Assembly (NCBI GenBank): GCA_050304615.1 | Contig: JBNLDW010000012.1 | Location: forward strand, 248,001 to 312,000 | DNA from: CBFDBF01 sp050304615 | GTDB lineage: Bacteria; Pseudomonadota; Gammaproteobacteria; Chromatiales; Chromatiaceae | Direction: 5' to 3' | DNA length: 64,000 nt | Shown: piece by piece, positions 8,429-17,152 of the stretch | How positions within the stretch are numbered: position 1 is the stretch's first letter | How the letters are laid out: each line of letters begins with the position of its first letter | Position numbers and translations under genes: made by a program | Notes under the pieces: generated by a model | Database searches by the model: none | The model's input: only the letters and a program-made list of their open reading frames with translations | What the model was told of the DNA's origin: nothing

Positions 8429-8782
8429 TTAGACAGGATGTCATTATGTCGCAGAGGCCGGCGGGATCGTTATAGCAGTCCTTCCTGCAAGCAATATAGC
8501 GTAGGTAATAAATTACCCTGTTAGATTTAACTAGTTGATCTCGCTTTGTCGTGTGGCAATTTCGTCATCGCAAACCCCAAACCTAAACCCATAATCTAAT
8601 GTAATTATTTCTAATATGCCTGAAGACTAATATTCCATTTCGGCAGGAAACTGCATGTTGGAATCCATAGGCGTAAGAGACAAAATCAGCCCTCATGCTA
8701 TAAAATGGGCTGGCCTTGCAGCCTTAACTACGAAGGCGTAATCTCGGCAATAAATCTGATTGCAGCATAAGGAGGTGAGAAG
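8429..8782. other. Intergenic region between mscS-like gene and SGNH esterase
   Basis: About 350 bp without a gene. The left end holds a copy of the GACAGGATGTC..TATGTCGCAGAGGCC motif also found after ssrA. The rest is AT-richer and presumably contains the promoter of the esterase, whose ATG at 8783 is preceded by a strong AAGGAGGTGAG ribosome site (8770-8780). Confidence 0.5.
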
Positions 8783-9544
8783 ATGAAGAGCACGAACCCA
8801 TACCTGTTTTTTCTGTTACTGATCTGTTCACTGGCCGTTGCCAATGCGGCAGAGCCCATCACCATAGTGACCCTAGGCGACAGCCTGACCCAAGGTGATG
8901 GTGATCTGGAGATAAGAGGCGGATATCCGACCAGGCTGGCAACACGGTTAAAGGCCGAGCGACCCGGATCGGTGGTGATCAACCTCGGGCAATCTGGCTG
9001 GACCTCGGACGACCTGATAAACACCCAACTAGAACCAGCCCTCAAACTAATGCGTTCCGCACCAGCAAATCACGCCAAGGTGGCCATCGTATGGATTGGC
9101 AGCAATGATCTGTTTGGACTCTACAACTATGTGTGCGACGAGGAGTTTCAAAATGACTACTCCGCTTGTGAGGGGAACAGTCTGCGGATCTTCAGCGAGA
9201 ATATACAGCGGATACTCACTGCCCTGAAGAGCACCGGGGCCACGCTATACATAGCCTTGCTGGATGACCAGTCAAAGCGCCCAGTGATGACCGAGCAGGA
9301 AAAACGAACCAGCAGCTTCGACAAGATAACAAAAGATGACGTAGCCAGGATGTCGGCCCTGACCGTAAAATACAATGAGGCGATCCGACAGATGGCAGAG
9401 CGCATTGGTGCCAGCACGGTCGACTTTAGCAACGCCACACTGTTTACCGATCCCGCCACCCTAGACAGTGACGGCAACCATCCCAACGGCAAGGGCTACG
9501 ACATGATTGCCGATGTTTGGTACCAGGCGATAACCACCCCGTAG
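8783..9544 (+). CDS. Secreted SGNH/GDSL-family esterase
   Basis: A 253-residue protein with a signal peptide ending at ANAA (about residue 23). The SGNH blocks are complete: block I GDSLTQG with the nucleophile serine, the block II glycine in NLGQSGWTSDD, block III GSNDLFG, and block V DGNHPNGKGYD supplying Asp and His. It therefore should hydrolyse ester bonds in the periplasm or outside, in the manner of TesA/ArE-type lysophospholipase or arylesterases. The substrate is not readable. The excellent Shine-Dalgarno sequence fixes the start. Confidence 0.85.
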   Translation: MKSTNPYLFFLLLICSLAVANAAEPITIVTLGDSLTQGDGDLEIRGGYPTRLATRLKAERPGSVVINLGQSGWTSDDLINTQLEPALKLMRSAPANHAKVAIVWIGSNDLFGLYNYVCDEEFQNDYSACEGNSLRIFSENIQRILTALKSTGATLYIALLDDQSKRPVMTEQEKRTSSFDKITKDDVARMSALTVKYNEAIRQMAERIGASTVDFSNATLFTDPATLDSDGNHPNGKGYDMIADVWYQAITTP

Positions 9545-9552
9545 CAGACATC

Positions 9553-9660
9553 TATCCCCTCTCCCAGAGGGAGAGGTAGTTAAGGGGCGGGTGGATGATG
9601 AGGTTTAGATAGATGCCGTTGTATCCCCTCTCCCCCTTGGGGAGAGGGTTAGGGAAAATG
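9553..9660. repeat. Pair of REP-like CCCCTCTCCC hairpins
   Basis: Two GC-rich hairpins lie between the convergent esterase and PEBP genes. CCTCTCCC pairs with GGGAGAGG at 9558-9576, and CCCTCTCCCC pairs with GGGGAGAGGG at about 9626-9648. GTTAGGG follows the second. They share vocabulary with the larger palindromic elements at 19.6, 32-41 kb and may serve as a transcription end for both genes. Confidence 0.6.
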
Positions 9661-9684
9661 GGTTTTCACACAAACACCAAATAC

Positions 9685-10275
9685 TTATCGCGCATACCTC
9701 CCCATAAGCTGACCTTCAGCCAGGATATGGCCCTTCATGGCATCTAGTAAATCAGCCTTGGTAAGGCCTGATTCTTGTTCGAGTTCAACATCCAAGGCAT
9801 AGAGCTTAAGATAGTAACGATGCGTACCGCTTGGAGGGCATGGTCCCCCATAACCTAATCTCTTAAAATCGGTAGTACCATGTTTTGCTCCGTTCTCTAA
9901 CACCTTGGCAGGAGGCGTGTTCTGGGGCAACGCGTGGGTGGTCGTCGGAATATTAAACAGCACCCAGTGAACCCATGTGCCTGCCGGTGCGTCAGGATCA
10001 TCAAAGATAAGCGCGAGGCTTTTTGCTCCTTCAGGTACGCCCTTCCATGCCAGAGGAGGTGAGATATTTTCCCCATCACAGGTATAATCCCTCGGTATCA
10101 TATCGCCATCATTAAATGCAGTGCTGGTGATTGTAATAGACATCTTGGCGCCCCCTTTCGTTGTTGCGTACACCCCATCTGTTGTTCCCATGAGCAGGCA
10201 TAGAAAACCCAATGAAGCCAATAGTATAAAATCCCTCTTATTGCGACTTTGGGTAACATTTATTTTAGTAAACAT
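9685..10275 (-). CDS. YbhB/YbcL-family (PEBP/Raf kinase inhibitor-like) protein, exported
   Basis: A 196-residue protein of the phosphatidylethanolamine-binding protein family. Landmarks are ISPPLAWKGVPEGAKSLALIFDDPDAPAGTWVHWVLFNIP and GTHRYYLKLYALD; the DPDAP and GxHRYY motifs build the ligand pocket. An N-terminal hydrophobic segment (about 15-37) after KRD looks like a signal peptide or anchor. Of several in-frame ATGs, the one at 10275 has AAGGAG about 9 bases upstream. The bacterial function is poorly known. It stands alone. Confidence 0.82.
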   Translation of the reverse strand: MFTKINVTQSRNKRDFILLASLGFLCLLMGTTDGVYATTKGGAKMSITITSTAFNDGDMIPRDYTCDGENISPPLAWKGVPEGAKSLALIFDDPDAPAGTWVHWVLFNIPTTTHALPQNTPPAKVLENGAKHGTTDFKRLGYGGPCPPSGTHRYYLKLYALDVELEQESGLTKADLLDAMKGHILAEGQLMGRYAR

Positions 10276-10453
10276 ATCCATTCTCTCCTTGCAGCAATCC
10301 ATCAGAACACCATCACAGAGAATACTATCCTCTATTATTCGAAACAAATGCTTCCTGACAGTGTTTTACTCCGATCGGCGTTTCTATTTAATCACCCCGC
10401 TCCACCCTTCCATATTAGCCCCTCTCCCCTGGGGTAGGCCACAAAACAGTCAT

Positions 10454-10470
10454 CCCGCAGCTTGACCGCA
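10454..10470 (+). repeat. 17-bp direct repeat, left copy, flanking the MFS gene
   Basis: CCCGCAGCTTGACCGCA occurs here and again at 11864-11880, in the same orientation on either side of the transporter gene. No transposase is nearby. Confidence 0.6.
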
Positions 10471-10518
10471 AGAGCCAGAGAAACCACTATACCCACCCAA
10501 CAAACACTTTGGTCTCTA

Positions 10519-11760
10519 ATGCCCTTGAACAACACTACAACGCCTAAAAGCAGCACAGCGCCCGACTTTCCTATGTCATTTCGTGAATTCATCACCCTGA
10601 TGGCAGTGATGGTTTCGATTATGGCCCTCTCCCTCGATGCGGTTTTGCCCATTTTGTCAGTCGCTGGCCATGATCTATCCGTTGCTAGCGACAATCAGAC
10701 TCAATACATCATTGGGACGCTGCTATTTGGGGTCACTCTGGGACAACTACTCTACGGCCCCCTAGCAGACAGCTACGGACGTAAGCCCAGCGTCTACCTA
10801 GGCCTGCTGATATTCATATGCGGATGCGTTTTGAGTCTTTTCTCCACCAGCTTTTCAGTCATGCTTATTGGTCGATTTCTGCAAGGCTTTGGGGCTGCCG
10901 CACCACGGGTGGCAAGCATTGCCATCGTGCGCGATAGATTTGCCGGACGAGAGATGGCCCGTGTCATGTCCTTTGTTATGGCAGTTTTTATCTTCGTTCC
11001 GGTTATCGCGCCCGCACTAGGAGAGATCGTCATGTCCCTTAGCCATTGGCGCATGGTGTTTGCGCTGTTTGTGGCTATAGCAGTTTTTATTGCGGCCTGG
11101 ACCGCCCTACGTCTACCAGAAACCCTAAAACCTGAAGATAGACATCCATTTAATCTAAAAGATATTGGAAACAGCTTCAAAATTGTACTGACCAACACAC
11201 AAACCCTGGGGCACACCATTAGCGCCGGGCTAATTTTCGGCTGCCTGATCGCCTATCTAAGTAGCGCCAGACAGATCTATCAGGACTACTACCACACCGG
11301 CAATCTTTTTGCCTTTTACTTTGCCTTATCAGCCATGTCGGTTGGCGTGGCCTCACTGGTAAACTCCGGCATCGTCCGCCGCCTGGGCATGCACCTTATC
11401 AGCCGCATAGGGCTAATTGCGTTAATATGCGTCTCCGCGCTATTTCTGGCGACCGACCTGCTCTACACAACACAAACCCCACTGCTCTATTTCATGCTGT
11501 TTGCGGTTCTATCCTTCTTCACGCTCGGCTTACTCTTCGGTAACTTAAACGCCATGGCTATGGAGCCAATGGGCCATCAGGCAGGCATTGCTTCATCGGT
11601 AATCGGCGCACTCACATCAGCCATCTCAACCATCATAGGAAGCCTAATCGGCCAAGCCTACGATATGACACTAACGCCCCTTACCCTCGGCTTCCTGGTA
11701 ATGGGTTTAGCGGCCTTTGCTATGGAGATGCGGTTATCGGTGTTAAGAGACAAAATATGA
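10519..11760 (+). CDS. Bcr/CflA-type MFS drug-resistance transporter
   Basis: A twelve-span major facilitator protein of about 413 residues. LYGPLADSYGRKPSVYLGL is the loop 2-3 MFS motif A, and FLQGFGAAAPRVASIAIVRDRF is the motif C-like antiporter helix typical of Bcr/CflA exporters. The start is uncertain. The TTG at 10462 opens the frame, while ATGs at 10519 and 10573 are both possible, and none has a good ribosome site. A 17-bp direct repeat flanks the gene. An export role for bicyclomycin- or chloramphenicol-like compounds is family inference only. Confidence 0.83.
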   Translation: MPLNNTTTPKSSTAPDFPMSFREFITLMAVMVSIMALSLDAVLPILSVAGHDLSVASDNQTQYIIGTLLFGVTLGQLLYGPLADSYGRKPSVYLGLLIFICGCVLSLFSTSFSVMLIGRFLQGFGAAAPRVASIAIVRDRFAGREMARVMSFVMAVFIFVPVIAPALGEIVMSLSHWRMVFALFVAIAVFIAAWTALRLPETLKPEDRHPFNLKDIGNSFKIVLTNTQTLGHTISAGLIFGCLIAYLSSARQIYQDYYHTGNLFAFYFALSAMSVGVASLVNSGIVRRLGMHLISRIGLIALICVSALFLATDLLYTTQTPLLYFMLFAVLSFFTLGLLFGNLNAMAMEPMGHQAGIASSVIGALTSAISTIIGSLIGQAYDMTLTPLTLGFLVMGLAAFAMEMRLSVLRDKI

Positions 11761-11863
11761 TGTGAATGCTCAAAGGCGATTCTGGGATCAATAGGTTCAG
11801 AGTTGCAGGTTACTACGAATAGTAGCATCCACTTGGTTGTCCTGACCCCACTTATCTCATCAA

Positions 11864-11880
11864 CCCGCAGCTTGACCGCA
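11864..11880 (+). repeat. 17-bp direct repeat, right copy, flanking the MFS gene
   Basis: Exact second copy of CCCGCAGCTTGACCGCA (first copy 10454-10470), preceded by a similar TCAT/TCATCAA context. The remainder of the 378-bp intergenic region 11761-12138 is AT-rich towards the HD-GYP gene (AATTAAACGAATATTATTTAATTTATATAC, about 12014-12045 in overview) and presumably holds its promoter; I see no other gene. Confidence 0.6.
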
Positions 11881-12138
11881 GTATCCAACGCCTATCCCTA
11901 AATAATATTCCAAATTGGCCGCTATAGTCTCATATCAGCCAATACAGGCGAGGAACTAAGCACCTCACTGTGACACAGCAGAGGATAGTTGGTTTATTCC
12001 GCGATTAAATATCACGAATTAAACGAATATTATTTAATTTATATACTGCATATTAACCATGCCAAAACGCCCTAAGTTAAACAAGATTCATCACGCAGCT
12101 AGATCTCTTATAACTTTTCAAAGAGTGCTGGCCGGATA

Positions 12139-13497
12139 ATGCTTACGCTTTCGCAAAAAATCGTTGGGCTCATTGCTACCGGGCTGATCATTTACTCCTT
12201 GTTTGTGCTTCAGACCCAGGAACAGTTGATCGAGAACACCCTTTTAGACCAATCGAAGAAACAGGCATTGGTATTTCTAAATGGCCTGGAACGAGAGATT
12301 GCAGCACTTCCAGATCCGTTGAATAAGACTACTTTACAGGACCTTGTTAATCGTTCGTCCATACATATGGAGGATATGGAGTTCTCAGTATTTCGACTTT
12401 ACATCTATGATAGTGATGGAAATGTACTAGCCGACACCAGAAACGATGAGACGGGACAAAAGAGAATTAAAGGTTACGCCAAGGATGTGCTTAGGTATGG
12501 GAAGAACCACCTGGGAGAAGAGATTGAATGGAAAATGGATGTGGCGCGAGATCGAAAGATTCCCATTGTCGAAGTGTTGGTACCGTTGCATCTTTCCGGG
12601 AATGTGGCTGGTGTTATTGAAGTGGAAGTTGATCTTGAACGAACTAAGCAAATGATTCAGCTGCTTGATGATGCCTATGAGTTGAGAACCATTGTGGCTT
12701 CTGTGGTTGCCGGTTTAGTCATGTTGGGTTTTCTTTGGCTGGTGGTACACCGGGGGTTGTTAGGTCCTGTCCTGGAGATTGGGGAGATGTCAAACCGTAT
12801 CGCTGAGGGTGACCTGAGCGGTCGCCTGAAGGTACAAGGGAATGGCGAGTTAGCGCGGTTGAGCGGCGCGGTTAACACTATGGCCAATGGCATCCAACGG
12901 TTGATAGAAGAGCAGGAAGAGGCCTATATCCAGGTTATGCAGGCTCTCACAAAGGCATTAGAAGCCAAAGACCCCTACACGGCGGGGCACTCAGCTCGAG
13001 TGGCAAGCTGGTCTGTACGTTTGGCCAAGCATATGGGGATGCCGGAGGATGAGATTCATATCCTGCAGCAGGGCGCGTTAATGCATGACCTTGGAAAGAT
13101 AGCTATTTCTGATGCCATTTTGAATAAGCCGGATAAACTTACCGAGGAAGAGTTTGCTTCCATGCGCAGTCACCCGGTGATGACAGCTAACATCATGCGT
13201 CCGTTGCGCCGTTTTGACCGGCACCGCGAGATTGCAGCATGGCATCATGAAAGGTGGGACGGACGCGGCTATCCTGATGGCTTAAAGGGGAATCAAATCC
13301 CGCTGCTTGCCAGGATTGTAGCCATTGCCGATACCTGGGATGCAATGACCGGTGACCGAGTCTATAGAAAAGGTATGTCCATTGACCGGGCACTGAAGAT
13401 ACTGGAACAGGAGCGTGACTATGGCCAGTGGGATCCAGAGGTAGTAGACGCCTTTATCCAGTTGGTACACCAGGATGTGGCAGAAGAAGCTGCCTGA
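12139..13497 (+). CDS. Membrane HD-GYP cyclic-di-GMP phosphodiesterase sensor
   Basis: A 452-residue one-protein sensor. TM1 lies at about 5-25, followed by a periplasmic sensing region (about 26-187), TM2 (about 188-210), a HAMP linker (about 211-262; ISNRIAEGDLSGRL-like core) and a C-terminal HD-GYP domain. The catalytic landmarks HDLGKI and HHERWDGRGYPDGLKG are intact, as is the downstream ADTWDAMTGDRVYR, so c-di-GMP hydrolysis is expected. The periplasmic part resembles a CHASE/Cache-like input domain only in layout. It appears monocistronic and converges with the DUF805-CcmG gene. Confidence 0.9.
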   Translation: MLTLSQKIVGLIATGLIIYSLFVLQTQEQLIENTLLDQSKKQALVFLNGLEREIAALPDPLNKTTLQDLVNRSSIHMEDMEFSVFRLYIYDSDGNVLADTRNDETGQKRIKGYAKDVLRYGKNHLGEEIEWKMDVARDRKIPIVEVLVPLHLSGNVAGVIEVEVDLERTKQMIQLLDDAYELRTIVASVVAGLVMLGFLWLVVHRGLLGPVLEIGEMSNRIAEGDLSGRLKVQGNGELARLSGAVNTMANGIQRLIEEQEEAYIQVMQALTKALEAKDPYTAGHSARVASWSVRLAKHMGMPEDEIHILQQGALMHDLGKIAISDAILNKPDKLTEEEFASMRSHPVMTANIMRPLRRFDRHREIAAWHHERWDGRGYPDGLKGNQIPLLARIVAIADTWDAMTGDRVYRKGMSIDRALKILEQERDYGQWDPEVVDAFIQLVHQDVAEEAA

Positions 13498-13551
13498 CGT
13501 TCACTAAAACAGTGGGGGGCTCGGTACCCACTTATCTTAAGATTTGTTATT

Positions 13552-14463
13552 TCAATCGAGTCTGCCCCCATTGATCGTATCATCATTAAGTTTAGGAACA
13601 AGAACATCATCGATATCACTATATGTAATGGACCCTACAAATCGATGACGGATAATCCCGTTTTCATCTATAAGGAAACTTTCTGGAAACCCCATGATCG
13701 AAAATTCCATGAATACGCTACGACTATCGTCTGTCAGGGTATAAACAAAAGGATTTCCAAATTGCCGCAACCAACCGACTGCGTCTGACTTCTTTTCATC
13801 GAAGTTCAGCCCATAGATCTCAACGATATTCCTCTGGGCGATAGCATGCAGGACTTTATTCTGTTCCCGGCAGGACTCACACCGCGAATCCCAGGCCACC
13901 AGCAGCCATACTTTACCCTTTAAGTCAGAGTTACTCACATACCGTCCGGGATCGGATAGCGTCGGTAGGTTGAAATCCGGGGCTGCGCGATTAATCAATG
14001 CCGATGGCGGCAACCGGGATTCATTCGGTTCTTCCAATTTACCGATTAGCAACAACGTAAAACCAATAGACCATACGGAAAGAGCCAGTGAAAGCACTAT
14101 AATACTTACGTTTAAAATGACGTCTTTTGCGCCTTTGCTGCGTTCTAATTCTGGTTTGCTTGCTGTCGCAAAGAAAATAAGCAGAATCAAGGTGCCGATA
14201 GGGGGTAAAAGATTCAGTAGCACCCACCATCCGCTTCGATTGATGTCATGGAGTCTTCTTACTTGTACCGCAAAGGAGGGTAAAGCGACGGCCAGTATAT
14301 ATAATACAAACAACCCCCCACCCAACTCATACGCTACCATCATAACAAGGCTCAGAGCAGCAAGAATTATGAATTGGTACAACTGAAAATACCAAAACTC
14401 TGCCCTTCCGGCCCTGCCCCTAAAAACCGCGTATTTCTTTAAGACGGCAATATACCAATCCAT
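13552..14463 (-). CDS. DUF805-CcmG/DsbE thioredoxin fusion protein
   Basis: A 303-residue protein made of two parts. Residues 1-110 are a DUF805 (YhaH-like) membrane domain with the signature RRLHDINRSGWW (69-80) and about four spans. Residues 118-140 form another span. Residues about 150-300 are a complete CcmG/DsbE-like thioredoxin domain with LINRAAPDFNLPTL, the active-site C195-E-S-C198, and GFPESFLIDENGIIRHRFVG. CcmG reduces apocytochrome or other periplasmic disulfides. Here the usual WCPTC is RCESC, so its redox potential may differ. No cytochrome c maturation genes are adjacent. The fusion is unusual and continuous without a frameshift. Confidence 0.82.
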   Translation of the reverse strand: MDWYIAVLKKYAVFRGRAGRAEFWYFQLYQFIILAALSLVMMVAYELGGGLFVLYILAVALPSFAVQVRRLHDINRSGWWVLLNLLPPIGTLILLIFFATASKPELERSKGAKDVILNVSIIVLSLALSVWSIGFTLLLIGKLEEPNESRLPPSALINRAAPDFNLPTLSDPGRYVSNSDLKGKVWLLVAWDSRCESCREQNKVLHAIAQRNIVEIYGLNFDEKKSDAVGWLRQFGNPFVYTLTDDSRSVFMEFSIMGFPESFLIDENGIIRHRFVGSITYSDIDDVLVPKLNDDTINGGRLD

Positions 14464-14630
14464 GTTCTGTACCTCTTACGCCTTAAGTATGAGGAGAATA
14501 ACCGCAACACCCTTATGCATCAAGTAAGGAAACTGAAGGCGGGATTCGCCCCAAATAGCCCGATATCTGGCTTCAATCTATTCAACCCCCTGGATTTACG
14601 ACTGAGTCCACCCTCTTCCACTGCCTCCTA

Positions 14631-14678
14631 GCCCATCTGCTGAGTTCAAAGATAATTGGGGTCTGCCCCCTTTAATCC
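14631..14678. repeat. Dispersed repeat with GGGGTCTGCCCCC hairpin, copy 1
   Basis: The block GCCCATCTGCTGAGTTCAAA, then GATAATTGGGGTCTGCCCCCTTT recurs with few changes at 16567-16610. A related AATTAAAGGG..CTTTAATT hairpin lies at 20471-20499. Short GGGGTC-GACCCC hairpins of this kind are commonly scattered in proteobacterial genomes. Confidence 0.55.
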
Positions 14679-14679
14679 A

Positions 14680-14967
14680 TTACCCCTTTAATCCCTCCCA
14701 CTCCTTCAGCTCTTTAAGCAGGCGGGATCTCTCCTGGGCGAGGCTTATCGTTTTCTTGAAACCCCAGAGCATAATTACCGCACCTACAGCCAGCATGGCA
14801 TAAACAAAGGTCTGATCATTAAGTATTGGAAGAAAGGCATCCCCATCGGCAGCAAATATTGCATACAGCCCCAATCCAACCATGAAGGCCCCTGGGGCCT
14901 CTTTGATGCCAACCAACACAGTCTCTTTTTCTATCTCTTTTAACCGCTGCTCTATCTCGTCCTTCAT
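14680..14967 (-). CDS. Small two-span membrane protein of unknown function
   Basis: A 95-residue protein with amphipathic charged ends (IEQRLKEIEKET at the start, RSRLLKELKEWEGL at the end) and two hydrophobic spans (about 25-41 and 52-71). The start ATG is preceded by an AGGGAGGATTTAAG-like ribosome site. The layout suggests both ends in the cytoplasm with a short coiled coil. I do not recognise the family. It stands between a dispersed repeat and the trpB-like gene. Confidence 0.6.
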   Translation of the reverse strand: MKDEIEQRLKEIEKETVLVGIKEAPGAFMVGLGLYAIFAADGDAFLPILNDQTFVYAMLAVGAVIMLWGFKKTISLAQERSRLLKELKEWEGLKG

Positions 14968-15089
14968 CTTAAATCCTCCCTACACTTGAGTTCTAAGATC
15001 AGTATACCTCTTTCCTTGATTGGCGCCCCTCACAGTCAGCCCACAACTAGTGTTAAAGAGATCTGACCGACTCCTTTAATCCGTGTTTG

Positions 15090-16313
15090 TTATAGTTCGC
15101 TGTTTATTCCGTAGTCCTTGCCGTAATTCTCCACCACAAAATCGATGTCCTTATCACCTCTGCCAGAGAGGTTTATCAGGATAGAGCCCTTTTCACCATT
15201 TGTTGCCATACGAGTCGCCTGGGCGACTGCATGTGCTGACTCAACAGCCGGGATGATGCCTTCCATACGTGATAGCTCAAAAAAGGCATCAATCGCCTCT
15301 TTGTCGTCAATGGTTTCGTAGATCACACGGCTGATGTCCTTAAGGTAGCTATGTTGTGGTCCCACAGATGGGTAATCCAATCCGCTAGCTACGGAGTAGA
15401 CCTCTTGCGGTTCGCCATCCTTATCCTTAAGCATGTAAGATTTGAAGCCGTGCATTATCCCTGGTTCACCCTTAGCCAGGGTAGCAGCATGCTCGCCATC
15501 AATTTCGAGTCCCCTGCCTGCCGGTTCACAGCCAAATAGCTTAACCGACTCATCTTCCAGAAATGCGCTGAATAGCCCCATAGCATTAGAACCACCACCG
15601 ACGCAGGCCACCAGATTATCGGGGAGACCGCCGGTCATCTCTATAAACTGCTCCTTGGCCTCGTTGCCTACGATAGACTGGAAGTCGCGCACCATCATTG
15701 GAAATGGGTGTGGTCCAACTACAGAGCCTATGGCGTACAGTTGATTAACCGGATCTTCCAGATAACCACCGAATGCTGCATCCACAGCCTCTTTTAGGGT
15801 CTTTCTGCCGTGGCTTGCAGGTATGACATTGGCGCCGAGGATATGCATGCGTACTACATTTGGATGTTCCTTCGCGATATCTACTTCCCCCATATATATG
15901 TCACACTCCAGGCCAAGCAGGGCTGCTGCTGTAGCCAGAGCCACGCCGTGTTGTCCGGCCCCGGTCTCAGCGATAACCTTTTTCTTGCCCATCTTTTTTG
16001 CTAGTAGTACTTCGCCAAGGCAGTGGTTGATCTTATGGGCACCGGTATGGTTTAGGTCCTCGCGTTTCAGATATATATCCGTTCCATATTTTGCCGAGAG
16101 GTTTTTGGCATGGAACACCGGGCTAGGTCGTCCGACATAATGTTTATACAGCTCAGCTAACTGTGAAAGAAAATCCGGATCTTCTCTAATGGTAAGATAT
16201 GCTTCTGTGATCTCATCAATGATCTTTTGCAGTTCTTCCGGGATAAAACTACCGCCGTATGGACCGAAGTAACCATCCTTGTCAGGGAGAGTGTGGTGGA
16301 AGGTGTTCTTCAT
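15090..16313 (-). CDS. TrpB-like tryptophan synthase beta chain, stand-alone
   Basis: A 407-residue pyridoxal-phosphate enzyme of the tryptophan synthase beta family, normally joining indole and serine. The PLP lysine is in LNHTGAHKINH (Lys94) and the catalytic ETGAGQHG and the phosphate cup GGGSNAMG are present. Several positions are unlike standard TrpB: GPYGGSFIPEEL for GEFGGQFVPE, EPAGRGLEIDG for EAAGHGLDTG, and GIMHGFKSYML for GVLHG..YLL. No trpA or other trp gene is adjacent. It may be the cell's tryptophan synthase subunit in a dispersed pathway, or a divergent paralogue acting on free indole. The family is certain, the exact role is not. Confidence 0.85.
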   Translation of the reverse strand: MKNTFHHTLPDKDGYFGPYGGSFIPEELQKIIDEITEAYLTIREDPDFLSQLAELYKHYVGRPSPVFHAKNLSAKYGTDIYLKREDLNHTGAHKINHCLGEVLLAKKMGKKKVIAETGAGQHGVALATAAALLGLECDIYMGEVDIAKEHPNVVRMHILGANVIPASHGRKTLKEAVDAAFGGYLEDPVNQLYAIGSVVGPHPFPMMVRDFQSIVGNEAKEQFIEMTGGLPDNLVACVGGGSNAMGLFSAFLEDESVKLFGCEPAGRGLEIDGEHAATLAKGEPGIMHGFKSYMLKDKDGEPQEVYSVASGLDYPSVGPQHSYLKDISRVIYETIDDKEAIDAFFELSRMEGIIPAVESAHAVAQATRMATNGEKGSILINLSGRGDKDIDFVVENYGKDYGINSEL

Positions 16314-16774
16314 ACTGGCTCCTAATTATTGTATATGTGTGGACCTTGCTGGTTTGGGGCTTTCAAACTTTATCTGTATGGTGACAATAAAAAACCGCAC
16401 CTACCGGATGAAATTACCTCCAATAGACACGACTTTCAACTACAAACTTCAATCACGACGAGCGAATACGCTCGCAAACACCTTCAGGGGAGAAGAATGC
16501 GACCTCAACGGCTACAGTTTCCGAGGCATCAGCGTTGTTAAAGGGGGGGGCCCCCTTTTAATCTTAGCCCACCTGCTTAATTCAAAGATAATTTGGCTCT
16601 GTCCCCCATTATTTCAGATCTAATGTTTGGGCATCTTAACCCAAGGTACTTATTTGCCAATGAATCATGGGTGTCCTATCTTTCACAGCCAATGAATCAT
16701 GGGTGTCCTATCTTTCAAACATGCCGCATATTACAATATTCGCGCTTGTCGCATAATCACCTGTTAAGTTTTTA
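16314..16774. other. Repeat-rich intergenic region
   Basis: About 460 bp without a gene. In order it holds a palindrome TTAAAGGGGGGGGCCCCCTTTTAA (16538-16562, slightly imperfect); the second copy of the GATAATTTGG..GTCCCCC repeat (16567-16610); a 28-bp unit beginning CAATGAATCATGGGTGTCC repeated in tandem at about 16659-16686 and 16690-16717; and a 47-bp repeat at 16719-16765. The density of short repeats suggests an insertion hot spot. Confidence 0.6.
16719..16765 (+). repeat. 47-bp direct repeat, copy 1
   Basis: Starts ACATGCCGCATATTACAATA and ends TCACCTGTT. It matches 18800-18846 at 44 of 47 positions. It ends 9 bp before the DUF2007-like gene. The two copies bracket a 2.08-kb block containing the DUF2007-like and thioredoxin-CcdA genes. 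Confidence 0.7.
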
Positions 16775-17152
16775 ATGAATATGAAACTATTAACAAAAGA
16801 TGAAGACAAATTGTATCTGCAAGAGCTTAAGGAGCTTTTGGAAGTCAATGGAATTCCGGCGGTTGTACAAGGAGAGAATACTGCCCGTATTTTACCGCCA
16901 TTCTTTATGTCTCAGGCAGGGTTGTGGGTTTACCTTGATCAACAGTTCGAAGATGCAGTGCATCTTATGATGGACGCCAATCACAAAGTAACTACGGGGA
17001 TTGATGTAGACGAGTTTTATAAGGCCCAACCGGCCGGAGAGGAGCAGACCAATTTACTAAATAAAGCGCTCATAGATCTAGCGCTATTTGCCATATATAT
17101 ATGTATTGGTATGTTTGTAATTATAAAGTTATTAGAGCTATTATCGACATAA
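16775..17152 (+). CDS. DUF2007-like small protein with C-terminal membrane anchor
   Basis: A 125-residue protein. The N-terminal 70 residues resemble DUF2007 (putative signal-transducing domain), with LQELKELLEVNGIPAVVQGEN and a later LWVYLDQQFEDAVHLM. A linker then leads to one C-terminal membrane helix (about 102-122). The function is unknown; a tail-anchored cytoplasmic domain is predicted. It starts 9 bp after a 47-bp repeat, so its promoter would lie in or before that repeat. Confidence 0.65.
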   Translation: MNMKLLTKDEDKLYLQELKELLEVNGIPAVVQGENTARILPPFFMSQAGLWVYLDQQFEDAVHLMMDANHKVTTGIDVDEFYKAQPAGEEQTNLLNKALIDLALFAIYICIGMFVIIKLLELLST

